From a bacterium (GTDB lineage: Bacteria > Pseudomonadota > Alphaproteobacteria > Rhodobacterales > Rhodobacteraceae): a DNA stretch of 64,000 nucleotides. Positions 37,265 to 49,374 of this stretch are shown piece by piece. The notes below the pieces were generated by a model that saw only the letters and a list, made by a program, of their open reading frames with translations, had not been told where the DNA came from and did not search any database. The position numbers and the translations under genes are program-made. The stretch's first letter is position 1; the number at the start of each line of letters is the position of its first letter. Location: the NCBI GenBank assembly GCA_016124195.1, contig WGOE01000001.1, positions 1 to 64,000 on the forward strand. The letters run 5' to 3'.

Positions 37265-38379
37265 TGAAGGCGCTGGCCCTTGTGCTGCTCTGTGCGCTGC
37301 CTGCGGCGGCCGAAGGCGTGCAGGGTGACGTGGCGAAGGCTGCGGAACAGGCCTCGGCCGACCTGCAGGCATCGGTCAAGGCGCTGCAGGATGCCGAGGG
37401 CGCCAAGGACCGGATTGCCGCCCTGACCCAGACGATCAAGGCCTATGAGGGCGGTCTTTCGGCCCTGCGCGAGGCGATGCGGCAGGCGAAACTGCGCGAG
37501 ACCGCACTTGCCTTGCAGTTTCAGGCCAAGCGCGGTCAGGTCTCGCAGCTTCTGGGGGTGCTCGCGGGGATGGATTCCGATCAGGGGCCCTTGTTTCTGC
37601 TGCATCCGGATGGCCCCCTGGGCATGGTGCGGTCCGGCATGATCCTGGCCGAGGTGACGCCGGCCTTGCAGAAAGAGGCCGCCGGGCTCAAGCAGGATCT
37701 GACCGAATTGCGCGACCTGCGCGCCCTGCAGGCCGAAGCGCAAACGACCCTGCGCGACGGGCTGGCGCGGGTGCAGCGCGCGCGCACCGATCTGTCGCAG
37801 GCCATGTCGGACCGCACGGCGCTGCCCAAGGGCCTGGCCGACGACCCCGAGGCGCTGCAGGCGCTTCTGGCCAGCGCCAAGACGCTGGACAGCTTCGCCA
37901 AGGGGCTGGCGCCGAAAGACACCGCCGCGACGGGCTTTGCCGAGGCCAAGGGCACCCTGCCCTGGCCGGCTCTTGGGCGGATCATCCTGCACCCGGGCGA
38001 GACCGACGCGCGGGGCGCCACGAAGCCGGGCGTGACGCTGGCCACAAGGCCTCTCGCCCTGGTGACGGCGCCCTGGGCGGCCACGATCCGCTATCGCGGA
38101 CCCTTGCTGGACTACGGAAATGTGATGATACTTGAGCCCGCGGCAGGCTATCTTCTCATTCTGGCCGGGCTGGATCAGGTCTATGGCGACGTGGGAGATG
38201 TGGTCGCACGCGGCGATGCGCTGGGCCTGATGGGTGGAAAAGAGGCGACGGCGGCCGATATCCTTTATCCAAGCGGAAATGGCGCTGGTGCAAGTGACAG
38301 CGAAACGCTTTATGTAGAACTGCGCAATGGGGCCCAACCGATCGACCCGACGGAATGGTTCGTCGCAAACGAGGAATAA
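37261..38379 (+). CDS. Murein hydrolase activator (EnvC-like, degenerate LytM)
   Basis: A 372-residue periplasmic protein: signal peptide (ALALVLLCALPAAAEG), long coiled coil at about 25-190, then a C-terminal LytM/M23 fold (about 245-372). The zinc ligands are missing: the expected HxxxD and HxH positions read with Leu/Glu/Ala instead (LDYGNVMILEPAAGYLLIL), so it should activate amidases rather than cut peptidoglycan, as EnvC does in cell separation. Overlap with gpmI by 4 bp and 6-bp spacing to ctpA indicate one operon. Confidence 0.9.
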   Translation: MMKALALVLLCALPAAAEGVQGDVAKAAEQASADLQASVKALQDAEGAKDRIAALTQTIKAYEGGLSALREAMRQAKLRETALALQFQAKRGQVSQLLGVLAGMDSDQGPLFLLHPDGPLGMVRSGMILAEVTPALQKEAAGLKQDLTELRDLRALQAEAQTTLRDGLARVQRARTDLSQAMSDRTALPKGLADDPEALQALLASAKTLDSFAKGLAPKDTAATGFAEAKGTLPWPALGRIILHPGETDARGATKPGVTLATRPLALVTAPWAATIRYRGPLLDYGNVMILEPAAGYLLILAGLDQVYGDVGDVVARGDALGLMGGKEATAADILYPSGNGAGASDSETLYVELRNGAQPIDPTEWFVANEE

Positions 38380-38385
38380 CGACGC

Positions 38386-39726
38386 ATGAACAAGGTTCTG
38401 ATGGCCGCATTGGGCGGCACTGTGGCTGGGGCGCTGATCGTCACGCAATTCGCGGGGCCGCTGATCGCGCAGGAGGCAGACAAGAATGCCTCTGTCTATC
38501 AGCAACTGGACCTGTTCGGCGATGCTTTCGAACGGATCCGCAGCCAGTATGTCGAACCGGTCGACACGCAAAAGCTGATCGAGGCGGCCGTCAACGGGAT
38601 GCTGTCGTCGCTTGATCCGCATTCAAGCTACATGAATGCCAAGGACTATGCCGCGATGCAGGTCCAGACCAAGGGCGAGTTCGGCGGCCTTGGCATCGAG
38701 GTGACGCAAAAGGACGGCTATATCAAGGTCGTCTCGCCGATCGACGGCACGCCGGCCGACAAGGCCGGGATCAAGACCGGCGATCTGATCATCAAGGTGA
38801 ACGGCAAGCCGGTCAACGGGCTGACCATGGATCAGGCGGTCGATCTGATGCGCGGGCCGATCGGCTCGGAGGTCGTGATCAACGTGGTGCGCGAAGGGGT
38901 CAAGGAGCCCTTCGACGTCTCGATCATCCGCGACACGATCAAGGTGGCCGCCGTCAAGGGCCGCTTGGTGGGCGATACGGTGGTGCTGCGCATCACCTCG
39001 TTCACCGATCAGACCTATACCGGGCTGACGAGCGAGTTGAAGAAGGCGCTGGATCAGGCCGGCGGTCTGGACAAGATCAACGGCGTTGTGATCGACCTCA
39101 GGAACAACCCGGGCGGGCTGCTGGTGCAGGCGATCCAGGTGTCGGATGCCTTCCTCAACGAGGGCGAGATCGTCTCGACCCGCGGGCGCAACCCCAAGGA
39201 CAATGAACGCTTCAACGCGACCAAGGGCGATCTGATCGATGGCAAGCCGATGGTGGTGCTGATCAACGGCGGGTCGGCCTCGGCGTCAGAGATCGTGACC
39301 GGCGCGCTGCAGGATCATCACCGGGCCATCGTGGTGGGCACCAAGAGCTTCGGCAAGGGGTCTGTCCAGACCATCCTGCCGGTGCGCGGCAATGGCGCGA
39401 TGCGGCTGACCACGGCGCGCTATTACACGCCCTCGGGCCGGTCGATCCAGGCTCTGGGCGTTATGCCGGATATCGTGGTGAACCAGCCGGTGGTGGACCC
39501 CAACGCCAAGCCGGTCGATCCAGCGGCCGATCCGAACAAGATGACCTCGGAAGCCGATCTGAACGGCATCCTGTCGAACGATTCGATGACGGATGACGAG
39601 AAAAAGCAACTGGAGGCCGAACGGGCGCGGACCGAGGAAGCGGCGAAACTGCGCGATGACGACTTCCAGCTGGCCTATGCCATCGACATCCTGCGCGGTC
39701 TGTCGGCCGTCGAACAAAAGCCGTGA
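38386..39726 (+). CDS. ctpA: S41-family C-terminal processing protease
   Basis: A periplasmic serine protease that trims C-termini and degrades cell-wall hydrolases. Length 446 residues: signal peptide or anchor (about 1-29), a PDZ domain at about 95-170 (GGLGIEV ... [11 protein letters not shown]), and the S41 catalytic domain with Ser299 ([10 protein letters not shown]) and Lys324 ([10 protein letters not shown]). The C-terminal ~80 residues are charged and helical. Adjacent envC suggests joint control of septal murein hydrolysis. The rppH start overlaps its stop. Confidence 0.97.
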   Translation: MNKVLMAALGGTVAGALIVTQFAGPLIAQEADKNASVYQQLDLFGDAFERIRSQYVEPVDTQKLIEAAVNGMLSSLDPHSSYMNAKDYAAMQVQTKGEFGGLGIEVTQKDGYIKVVSPIDGTPADKAGIKTGDLIIKVNGKPVNGLTMDQAVDLMRGPIGSEVVINVVREGVKEPFDVSIIRDTIKVAAVKGRLVGDTVVLRITSFTDQTYTGLTSELKKALDQAGGLDKINGVVIDLRNNPGGLLVQAIQVSDAFLNEGEIVSTRGRNPKDNERFNATKGDLIDGKPMVVLINGGSASASEIVTGALQDHHRAIVVGTKSFGKGSVQTILPVRGNGAMRLTTARYYTPSGRSIQALGVMPDIVVNQPVVDPNAKPVDPAADPNKMTSEADLNGILSNDSMTDDEKKQLEAERARTEEAAKLRDDDFQLAYAIDILRGLSAVEQKP

Positions 39727-40196
39727 GCAGCGATCTGCCCTATCGCCCCTGCGTCGGGGTGACCTTGATCAACCCCGCAGGGTTGATCTTTGCCGGGCGG
39801 CGGCTGGATGGGGCGCCGGATGCCTGGCAGATGCCGCAGGGCGGTATCGACGAGGGCGAAAAGCCGCGGCGGGCTGCTTTGCGGGAGCTGGCCGAGGAAA
39901 CCGGCGTGACGCCCGATCTGGTCAGGTTCGTCGACAAGACCCCGGATTGGCTGACCTATAACCTGCCGCCCGAGCTTTTGGGCAAGGTCTGGGGCGGCAA
40001 GTACAAGGGGCAGCGCCAGCGCTGGTTTCTGTATCGCTTCACCGGGCGCGACGATCAGGTGAACATCGCCCAGGTCCATCCGGAATTCTCCGAGTGGCGC
40101 TGGATCGGTGCGGACGAGATGCTGGCCTGCATCGTGCCCTTCAAGCGCGAAGTCTATGCGCAGGTGATCAAAGCCTTCCGCCCGCATCTGGCCTGA
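39723..40196 (+). CDS. rppH: RNA pyrophosphohydrolase
   Basis: A Nudix hydrolase that removes pyrophosphate from 5'-triphosphate RNA and so triggers RNase E decay. Length 157 residues. The Nudix box lies at residues 40-62, with E46, R54, E55, E58 and E59 all in place. Other RppH marks are [11 protein letters not shown] and [12 protein letters not shown] 39723 overlaps the ctpA stop (GTGA). It closes the operon, and the AT-rich palindrome at 40205 follows. Confidence 0.96.
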   Translation: MSSDLPYRPCVGVTLINPAGLIFAGRRLDGAPDAWQMPQGGIDEGEKPRRAALRELAEETGVTPDLVRFVDKTPDWLTYNLPPELLGKVWGGKYKGQRQRWFLYRFTGRDDQVNIAQVHPEFSEWRWIGADEMLACIVPFKREVYAQVIKAFRPHLA

Positions 40197-40204
40197 GAAG
40201 GTCA

Positions 40205-40225
40205 CGATTTTTCTGCGAAAAATCG
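40205..40225 (+). terminator. AT-rich palindrome, possible operon terminator
   Basis: CGATTTTTC-TGC-GAAAAATCG is a perfect 9-bp inverted repeat, 8 bp after the rppH stop and 19 bp before the stop of the convergent glycosyltransferase gene. It has the same TGC loop as the palindrome at 17481-17499. It can serve both strands. Confidence 0.6.
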
Positions 40226-40244
40226 CAGGCCGGCGTTGCAGGGC

Positions 40245-43200
40245 TCAGGCTGGTCTGGCGGGCTTGGCCTCGGAGTGTTTGATCGACAGGGCGCCGCGCC
40301 AATAATCGGGCGTGGTGATCTGCGGATAGCGTTTGTGGTAAAGCGCGCGCAAGGCGTCATAGCCCAGAACCGTGCGCAGCCAGAGACCGCTCAGCCGCAG
40401 CAGCAGGCGCAGCGCCTTCAGGTTCGACCGGCGGGTGACATAGCCCTTGTCGCGGGTCGAATTCAGGTAGGTGAGTTGCACGGCGCCCCAGACCGGGTCG
40501 AGATGGCCGCGCAATCCGGCCGGGATCACCTGTTTGCCGCCCCATAGCCCGTAGAACGGCAGGAAGTGGCCATTCAGCGTCAGCGGAAAGACGATGCGCC
40601 GCAGCCGGCCCCAGCGCGACAGGACCACGGGCTTGGTCTTGACGTCAAGATCGGCGACCGGCTTCCAGGCCTCTTGCCGCGTCAGGGCCTTGAGCGCGGC
40701 GCGCGGCGCGCTGGCATCGGCATTGCCGGTGAAGAAATCCGGCCCCTTGAGCACATCTTCCCAGGCCTTCAGGACGGCCTCGATGGTTTCGTACTGGAAT
40801 TTCACGATGTTGCGCTTGAAGAACGACAGGCCGATGCGGGCCAGCTGAAAACGCCCGACCTCCATCTTGTCGAGGGTCAGATGGTGGACCATGTGGCTGC
40901 GCAGGTCCAGATACCAGGTCAGCGGCGATTCCTTGTCGGTGAAATCCTCGGCAAAGGAGACGACGCCGTTCAGCGTGGTGATGGCGAATTCGTTGGAAAG
41001 GCTGAAGTTCACGTCATCGCCGCGCACGAAGAACGGGAAGGGATGGTGCGTGACCTGGTCGATCGGGAAGGCAAAGAACCACCAGCCGCCATACATCTTG
41101 GACGACCGGCTGAGCGCGCTTTCGTTCTCCATCCGGAAGACCTGATCGCGGTCGCGCAGGTCGGTGCCGCTGTATTGCGGATAGCATCTGCGGTCGAAGA
41201 TGGCGCCGTTTTCCCACATGCGCCACTTGTCGGTGCTGTTGATCATCGCACCGGCCACAGCGGCCTTGGGGTCCTTGGCGAGGCTGAGGAAAGCATAGGT
41301 GCGGTGCAGCGCCTCCATCGGGATCGAGGCGTCGTCGTCCATGAAGAGCACATGGGAATAGCCCGCCGCCTCGGCCTCAAGCAAGCCACGGGTGAAGCCG
41401 CCCGCGCCGCCCAGATTGGCGTTGGGAATGCGGCGGATCTTGGGATGGGCTAGGATATTGGCCGAATTTCCGTTGTCGACGATAAAGCAATCCATGTGTT
41501 CGGCGAATTCGGCCCGCTCGAAATACATGGCAAGCCGCCGCGCGGTGTTTTCAACCTGGGCCTCGCGCTTGAAGGTGGTGATCGACAGGGCGAGCCGCAC
41601 CGACGGATCGGGCGTTGCCTCGGTCAGGAAACCCGCGGCCGAGATCGCGACCCCGTTCGACAGCGCGCGCATTTCAAAATAGATCACGCCGCGCGTGGCG
41701 TTTTCGCTGTAATGCGACAGGTCGATCAGGGTCTGGTTGCCCTTGGACAGATTGGCCACCGTGGTCGCCAACAGTTCCCAGGACCGATCCGGTATGGCGT
41801 GAAAGACCTTGATCTCGACCCGGCCACGGCCCGAGACCCCGAGCCAGAGCCCCTTCAGCGCACAGCTGTCATGCCATTTGCCGATCGACAAGGCATTGAA
41901 ATAGGTGTCGAAAAAGACCGTGCTGCCATTTTCCACGGTGATCGAGGAGGACCGTTCGTCATAGACGACCGCGCCCATGGCGTGAAAATAGAGATTGGCC
42001 TCGGTGCAGATGCCCTGTTCTGGGAAAATCAGGTTCTGCAGGGTCATCAGGCCGGTGATCTTGCGGCCGAACGTGTCGCGCCGGATCAGAAGGCCGGGCA
42101 TCTGGTTGACCACCAGCTTGCCCTCGGCCACGCAGGTCACCTCGCCGAAATTGAAACGGTCCGCTGTCAGCGCCGCGGCCGGGTCCGCGCCCAGCGCGGG
42201 CAGGGCAAAGGCCAGGAAGGTCGATTGCGGAACGACGACGGCCGCGCCGGCATCGGCGATGGCGTCATAACCGGCCTCGAGTACGTTGTGGATGTCGGTC
42301 AGGTCGAACAGCGCGGATTGCGGGGTCAGCTTGCCCTCGGCGCTGCGCACCAGGCCGTTGTTTTCCATCTGCCAGGCCTCGGAGGCGTCCAGCGTGCTGG
42401 CGCCGAGTGCGGCATCGGGATCGCGCAGTATCTGCAGGCAGGCCAGCGTCCGGTCGAGCGTTTCGGCGGCGATACTTGTGTCATCGGACAGCATCAGCAC
42501 ATGAGTGAAGCCGCGCGTCCGCGCCTCTGTCACCATGGCGGCGAAGGCGGCCTTGCGGCTGGAGGCTGCGGGCAGAGTCACAAGACCGGGCGCCTTGGCG
42601 CGAGGGCCGCAGGTCAGCACCGATACGGGCACGGTCTGCGCCGCGGCCCAGGCCAGAAGGTGGTCGATCTTGTGATCGGGCCTCTCGGCCGCGGGGGATG
42701 GTGCAAAGCAGACCGCCAGCCGCAGGTCGGGGTCGGGCTGGCTGTCGGTCAGGAACCGGCCGGAATCGAACCTCGCGCCGTCATCGTCGATCGCACGCAG
42801 TTCGATCCAGATCGCGCCCTCGCGCCGGTCGAGCCTTGTGGCGTCCAGCTCGATGACGACCTCACGGGCCGGGTTGAGCGTGACGATATCGGAGACCAGC
42901 TGCTGCCAGGACCGCCCGGCGAGGCCTTGCAGGATGACGACCTCGACCCGGCCCGAACCGCGCAGGCCCACGGCCAGGCGGCCAAGCCGGCAGGTGCGGT
43001 CCAATGCCTCGAGCCCGAGCATGTTGAAGGCGGTGCCGAACCGCAGGGCCGCACGCGGCTCGATCAGGGCCTGGCCGTTGAGCGCGCTGACATAGATCTG
43101 CCCGTCGCTGCGGTAGAACATGCCGATTTCCGTGCAGACGCCGGGCTGGGCCAGGGTGATCTTCTGCAGGGTCAACCAGGAGGCCACGGCGTCGTGGGCG

Positions 43201-43304
43201 GGGCCGGAGGCGGAGGCGGAGGCAGACGGGGCGGGCCTTGTGCGGCGCAGACGGGCGAGCGCCGCGCGCCGTTCCGGAAACCTTTGGGTTCTATCAATGG
43301 ACAA
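40245..43304 (-). CDS. GlfT2-like galactofuranosyltransferase with duplicated, degenerate N-half
   Basis: A 1019-residue GT2 enzyme. Residues ~419-565 are a beta-barrel domain of the GlfT2 N-terminal type. At ~570-800 a GT-A domain follows, with NLGGAGGFTRG, donor/metal site MDDDAS (D656-D658) and likely catalytic base in FVRGDDVNFSL; the end is helical. Residues ~44-405 repeat the barrel plus GT-A unit: LTLQKITLAQPGVCTE mirrors MTLQNLIFPEQGICTE, and RLAVGLRGSGRVEV mirrors GLWLGVSGRGRVEI. In this copy MDDDAS reads LSDDTS and GDDVNF reads ADRFNF, so it should be inactive. The TTG start at 43304 follows GGGGTGA. It probably polymerises Galf from UDP-Galf made by Glf nearby. Confidence 0.88.
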   Translation of the reverse strand: MSIDRTQRFPERRAALARLRRTRPAPSASASASGPAHDAVASWLTLQKITLAQPGVCTEIGMFYRSDGQIYVSALNGQALIEPRAALRFGTAFNMLGLEALDRTCRLGRLAVGLRGSGRVEVVILQGLAGRSWQQLVSDIVTLNPAREVVIELDATRLDRREGAIWIELRAIDDDGARFDSGRFLTDSQPDPDLRLAVCFAPSPAAERPDHKIDHLLAWAAAQTVPVSVLTCGPRAKAPGLVTLPAASSRKAAFAAMVTEARTRGFTHVLMLSDDTSIAAETLDRTLACLQILRDPDAALGASTLDASEAWQMENNGLVRSAEGKLTPQSALFDLTDIHNVLEAGYDAIADAGAAVVVPQSTFLAFALPALGADPAAALTADRFNFGEVTCVAEGKLVVNQMPGLLIRRDTFGRKITGLMTLQNLIFPEQGICTEANLYFHAMGAVVYDERSSSITVENGSTVFFDTYFNALSIGKWHDSCALKGLWLGVSGRGRVEIKVFHAIPDRSWELLATTVANLSKGNQTLIDLSHYSENATRGVIYFEMRALSNGVAISAAGFLTEATPDPSVRLALSITTFKREAQVENTARRLAMYFERAEFAEHMDCFIVDNGNSANILAHPKIRRIPNANLGGAGGFTRGLLEAEAAGYSHVLFMDDDASIPMEALHRTYAFLSLAKDPKAAVAGAMINSTDKWRMWENGAIFDRRCYPQYSGTDLRDRDQVFRMENESALSRSSKMYGGWWFFAFPIDQVTHHPFPFFVRGDDVNFSLSNEFAITTLNGVVSFAEDFTDKESPLTWYLDLRSHMVHHLTLDKMEVGRFQLARIGLSFFKRNIVKFQYETIEAVLKAWEDVLKGPDFFTGNADASAPRAALKALTRQEAWKPVADLDVKTKPVVLSRWGRLRRIVFPLTLNGHFLPFYGLWGGKQVIPAGLRGHLDPVWGAVQLTYLNSTRDKGYVTRRSNLKALRLLLRLSGLWLRTVLGYDALRALYHKRYPQITTPDYWRGALSIKHSEAKPARPA

Positions 43305-43497
43305 GGATCACCCCGTTAAATCGTCTGCAATGTTGCGCCATGCCATGCGGTTGTGCCATCGACCGACCCGCTTCACAAGCTTTGGCGATCGGCCATCGGC
43401 TGACCTTTCGGTCGCGTGCCTTGCAGAACCCGGCTGCCGCGGTACGATCCAGATCTGTGGGACTGCTTTTCGGGCGCTGCCGCAACGGGACTGACCG

Positions 43498-45737
<2,240 letters not shown>

Positions 45738-45960
45738 TTAACAGAACATATAACCGTCGAAAACCGTACTGAACGCAAAGATGGATAGGTTTGTACTGCA
45801 GTTGCGCGGTAATTCAGCAGCGGCGGCGGAATTTCGGCCATCGTCGGCTGTTCTCTGCCGAAGCGGTCGCAGGCCGCAGTGATCTGCCGGTCAGGCGGCG
45901 AGACCCGGCCAGCACGTCAATCCGGAACCAGGCCTCGGTCCGAGGCGTTCGGGACCCCGA

Positions 45961-47007
45961 TCACACCCGGCGGGCGCCTGCGCTTTCCAGAAGGTCGCGC
46001 ACCATGGGCATGACCTTTTGGCCATAGAGCGCGATACAGTCCGCCAGGGCGCCATGCGGTATGGGCCCGGTTGTATATTTCATGTCGAAGCGCGAAAGAC
46101 CCAGATCCCGCACGGTCGCGGCGATCTTGCGGGCCACCGTTTCGGGCGAGCCGACATAGAGCGAGCCATGCTCGACCTCGGCGATGAATTTCTCGCGCGT
46201 TGTGGGCGGCCAGCCGCGCTCGCGCCCGATGCGGCCGAACATGTCCTGATAAGCGGGCCAGGCAATTTCGCGCGCGGCCTCGTCGGTTGCGGCGATGAAG
46301 CCGGGAGAATGCACCCCGACCGGACGCTGTGGTCTTTCCAGTTGGGTGCAGGCCCGCTGGTAGAGGTCCAGATAGGGCAGGAACCGGCGCGGGTCGCCGC
46401 CGATGATGGCCAGCATCAGTTGCAGGTCCTGACGCACCACGCGCACCACCGATTCGGGGCTGCCGCCCACGCCGACCCAGACGGTCAGCCCCTCGGGCCC
46501 GAGCGGAGGCTGCACCTCGACCTGGCTGAGGGCGCTGCGCGTCTGGCCCTGCCAACTGACCGATTTTTCGCGCACCAGCCTGGCAAAAAGTTCCAGCTTT
46601 TCCTCGAACAGCGTGTCGTAATCGGCAAGATCATAGCCGAAGAGCGGATAGCTTTCGGTGAAGCTGCCGCGGCCAAGGATCACCTCGGCCCGGCCGTTCG
46701 AAATGGCGTTCAGCGTGGAAAAACGCTGAAAAACCCGCACTGGGTCGTCCGACGACAGGACGGTGACGGCGGTGCCCAGACGAATGCGCTGCGTGCGGCC
46801 CGCGATGGCCGCCAGAACGACCTCGGGGGCAGAGATGGCGAAGTCCTGGCGATGATGCTCGCCCAGGCCGATGAAGTCCACGCCGGCCTGATCGGCCACG
46901 ACCGCCTCTTCCACCACATCCCGCAAGACCTCGTCCGGCCGCTTGAGCCGCCCGTGCGTCCCCATGGCCACATCGCCAAACGTATCCAGACCCAGTTCCA
47001 CCGTCAT
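45961..47007 (-). CDS. LLM-class flavin-dependent oxidoreductase
   Basis: A 348-residue luciferase-like monooxygenase (bacterial luciferase TIM-barrel family). Recognisable segments are GVDFIGLGEHHRQDFAISAP, RIRLGTAVTVLSSDDPVRV, GRAEVILGRGSFTESYPLFG and VWVGVGGSPESV. It uses reduced flavin from a separate reductase; the substrate is unknown. It lies on the same strand as the Galf cassette but 277 bp away, and is not obviously part of it. Confidence 0.92.
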   Translation of the reverse strand: MTVELGLDTFGDVAMGTHGRLKRPDEVLRDVVEEAVVADQAGVDFIGLGEHHRQDFAISAPEVVLAAIAGRTQRIRLGTAVTVLSSDDPVRVFQRFSTLNAISNGRAEVILGRGSFTESYPLFGYDLADYDTLFEEKLELFARLVREKSVSWQGQTRSALSQVEVQPPLGPEGLTVWVGVGGSPESVVRVVRQDLQLMLAIIGGDPRRFLPYLDLYQRACTQLERPQRPVGVHSPGFIAATDEAAREIAWPAYQDMFGRIGRERGWPPTTREKFIAEVEHGSLYVGSPETVARKIAATVRDLGLSRFDMKYTTGPIPHGALADCIALYGQKVMPMVRDLLESAGARRV

Positions 47008-47202
47008 CGCCGCCTCCGTCTTTGAGCCTCACATATCGGGATTGCGCCGCGGCCGAAAAGGGGCAAAGCCGCAGGGGTTCTGCGCGGCGGTGCAGACTGG
47101 CCCTTTGCCTTGGCACCGGGCCCGGATTACCCAAGCGCCCGCCCGGCCCGCGGACCCTTGCGGCGATGCAGGCCAGGGCCCTCCATCGGGCAAGATCGGC
47201 GC

Positions 47203-48147
47203 TCAGGCGAGGCCGGGGGCGATCCGCCCCTCCCAGATGCCGCGGCGGATCAGTTCGCGGGCGACGTCGCGGCAAACGGCCTCGACGGCCCGAGCCGCGC
47301 GCGACGGCGGACGGGCGGGGTTGCGCACCAGATAGACCGGTCGCGCCATCACCGGCTCGACGATCCGGGCCTTGACCAGTTCACCGCGCGCGACAAAGTC
47401 CTGCGCCGCCGCCGGCGCGAAGATCGTATAGCCCGAGCCGCGCGCGACCAGCTCCTTGATCTGGGTCATCGCGTCCATCTCGATCACGACGTTCAGCCGG
47501 ATTCCCCGCGCGCGCGCCTCGGCCTCGATCAGCTTGCGCAGCCCGTGCGACGGCGTGGGCAGAACCAGGTCCAGCCCGGCAAGCGCCGCCATCGGCACCG
47601 GAGCGCCGGGCGTCAGACCGGCCGGCCAGGCATCGGGAGCAGAGTAGAAGAACAGCTCTTCGTCCAGGAAATGCGTGACCTCGTAATCCTTTACCCGGTC
47701 CAGGTCGTAGAGGAAGGCCAGATCGACCCGGCCCTCCTCGAGCCAGGTCTTGATATAGCCCGACATGGCCTCGACCGCCTGCAGCCTCACATCCGGCAGC
47801 TCCAGCCGTACGGTCTCGGCCAGGGGCACCGACAGCACCATCGAAACCGACGGCGGCAGTCCGAAGGCCACCTGTCCGCGGACCTGCCCGCCAGCCTCCC
47901 GCATCTCGGCCAGACAGCGCTCCATCGCCGCCATGATCCCGCGCGCATGGGTCAGAAGCAACTGACCCTCTTCGGTCAGGGCGATCCCGCGCGAGGACCG
48001 TGCCAGAAGCGGCAGCCCCAATTCGTCCTCCAGCTTGATGACATGCTGGCTCAGGGACGGTTGCGCCACGTTCAGCCGCTGCGACGCGGCCGACAGCGAG
48101 CCCTCTTCGGCGATGGCGATGAAATAGCGCAGCTGACGTATGTCCAT
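47203..48147 (-). CDS. LysR-family transcriptional regulator
   Basis: A 314-residue LTTR starting MDIRQLRYFIAIAEEGSLSA, with the recognition helix in NVAQPSLSQHVIKLEDELG. The effector domain is of the CatM/BenM-CbbR type length. It is divergent from the CoA-transferase gene (start 48250), with a 102-bp shared region containing AAGG-AAAG-CCTT, a small palindrome that might be a half of its site. It likely activates the CoA-transferase/lyase pair. Confidence 0.94.
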   Translation of the reverse strand: MDIRQLRYFIAIAEEGSLSAASQRLNVAQPSLSQHVIKLEDELGLPLLARSSRGIALTEEGQLLLTHARGIMAAMERCLAEMREAGGQVRGQVAFGLPPSVSMVLSVPLAETVRLELPDVRLQAVEAMSGYIKTWLEEGRVDLAFLYDLDRVKDYEVTHFLDEELFFYSAPDAWPAGLTPGAPVPMAALAGLDLVLPTPSHGLRKLIEAEARARGIRLNVVIEMDAMTQIKELVARGSGYTIFAPAAAQDFVARGELVKARIVEPVMARPVYLVRNPARPPSRAARAVEAVCRDVARELIRRGIWEGRIAPGLA

Positions 48148-48249
48148 GCCCCCGTGCTAGGCCCTGCGGGTCTGGCCCGTCAAGGAAAGCCTTATTGGCA
48201 GGCACGAACCCGGGCGCATCATCTTGCGCACAGCGGGAGGAGAGGGTCG

Positions 48250-49374
48250 ATGCGCGATCTGGACGGGATTCTGGTGGTATCGCTGGAACAGGCGGTGGCG
48301 GCCCCCCTGGCCACGGCGCGCCTGGCCGATGCCGGGGCGCGTGTCATCAAGGTGGAGCGGCCCGAGGGCGATTTCGCCCGCGGCTATGACCGGCTGGTCC
48401 ATGGCGAAAGCGCCTATTTCGTCTGGGTCAATCGGGGCAAGGAGTCGATCTGCCTGGACTTGCGGCAGACCGCCGACATGGATCTGATGCTGGAGATGAC
48501 CCTGTGCGCCGATGTCTTCGTGCAGAACCTCGCTCCGGGCGCTGCCGAGCGGTTGGGCCTGGGGGCCGCTGCGCTGCGGGCGCGCAATCCGCGGCTGATC
48601 CATGTCTCGATCTCGGGCTATGGCGAGGACGGCCCATGGCGCGACCAAAAGGCCTATGACATGCTGATCCAGGGGGAAAGCGGGCTGATTTCCATCAACG
48701 GCACGCCCGAAGGTCCGGCGCGGGTGGGGATTTCGGTCTGCGACATCGCGGCCGGCGAGACGGCCTATGCCGCGATCCTGCAATCGTTGATCGCGCGGGG
48801 TCGGACCGGAGAGGGCCGGGCGATCGAGGTTTCGCTGTTCCACACCATGGCCGACTGGATGAATGTGCCCTATCTGCAATTGGCCTATGGCGGGGCGGCG
48901 CCGGGGCGGGTCGGGGTTCGGCATCCAACGATTGCGCCCTATGGCAGCTTTGCCTGCGCCGATGGCTGCGAGGTGCTGCTGTCGGTGCAGAACGACCGTG
49001 AATGGGCGGCGCTGGCCGGACAGGTGCTGGGCGATCCCGCCCTGGCCTTGGAGGCGCGCTTTGCCACCAACGTCGCCCGTGTTGCCAACCGCGCAGCCTG
49101 CGAGGCGCTGATCGCCCCGGTCCTCGCCCGGATGGACCGCGAGACCGCCGTCACCCGCCTGACCGCGGCCGGCATCGCCTGCGGGCGGCTGTCCTCGATG
49201 GCCGACCTCGACAGCCATCCCCAGGCGCGGCGGATCACGGTGGACAGCCCCAGCGGCCCGGTCGAGATGATGGGACGCGGCGTCAGGTTTTCCGACGCGG
49301 GGGCCATCGGCTTTGGCGCAGTGCCGGGAAAGGGCGAACAAAGCGCCGCGATCCGGCAGGAGTTTTCCAGATGA
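48250..49374 (+). CDS. CaiB/BaiF (family III) CoA-transferase
   Basis: A 374-residue CoA-transferase of family III, which moves CoA between acyl groups via an aspartyl anhydride. N-terminal marks: VVSLEQAVAAPLATARLADAG, KVERPEGDFAR and NRGKESICLDL. The catalytic Asp is in KAYDMLIQGESGL, and the family ISGYGEDGPW and VSLFHTMADWM are present. GGGAGGAGAGGG before ATG 48250 fixes the start. Its stop overlaps the CitE-like lyase start (ATGA), so the two form a pair: CoA activation of a hydroxy-dicarboxylate, then lyase cleavage. Confidence 0.93.
   Translation: MRDLDGILVVSLEQAVAAPLATARLADAGARVIKVERPEGDFARGYDRLVHGESAYFVWVNRGKESICLDLRQTADMDLMLEMTLCADVFVQNLAPGAAERLGLGAAALRARNPRLIHVSISGYGEDGPWRDQKAYDMLIQGESGLISINGTPEGPARVGISVCDIAAGETAYAAILQSLIARGRTGEGRAIEVSLFHTMADWMNVPYLQLAYGGAAPGRVGVRHPTIAPYGSFACADGCEVLLSVQNDREWAALAGQVLGDPALALEARFATNVARVANRAACEALIAPVLARMDRETAVTRLTAAGIACGRLSSMADLDSHPQARRITVDSPSGPVEMMGRGVRFSDAGAIGFGAVPGKGEQSAAIRQEFSR

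Noticed and set aside
41496-43319. 607-codon open frame antisense to the large glycosyltransferase
   Set aside because: Shadow frame; the coding strand shows a clear duplicated GT domain.
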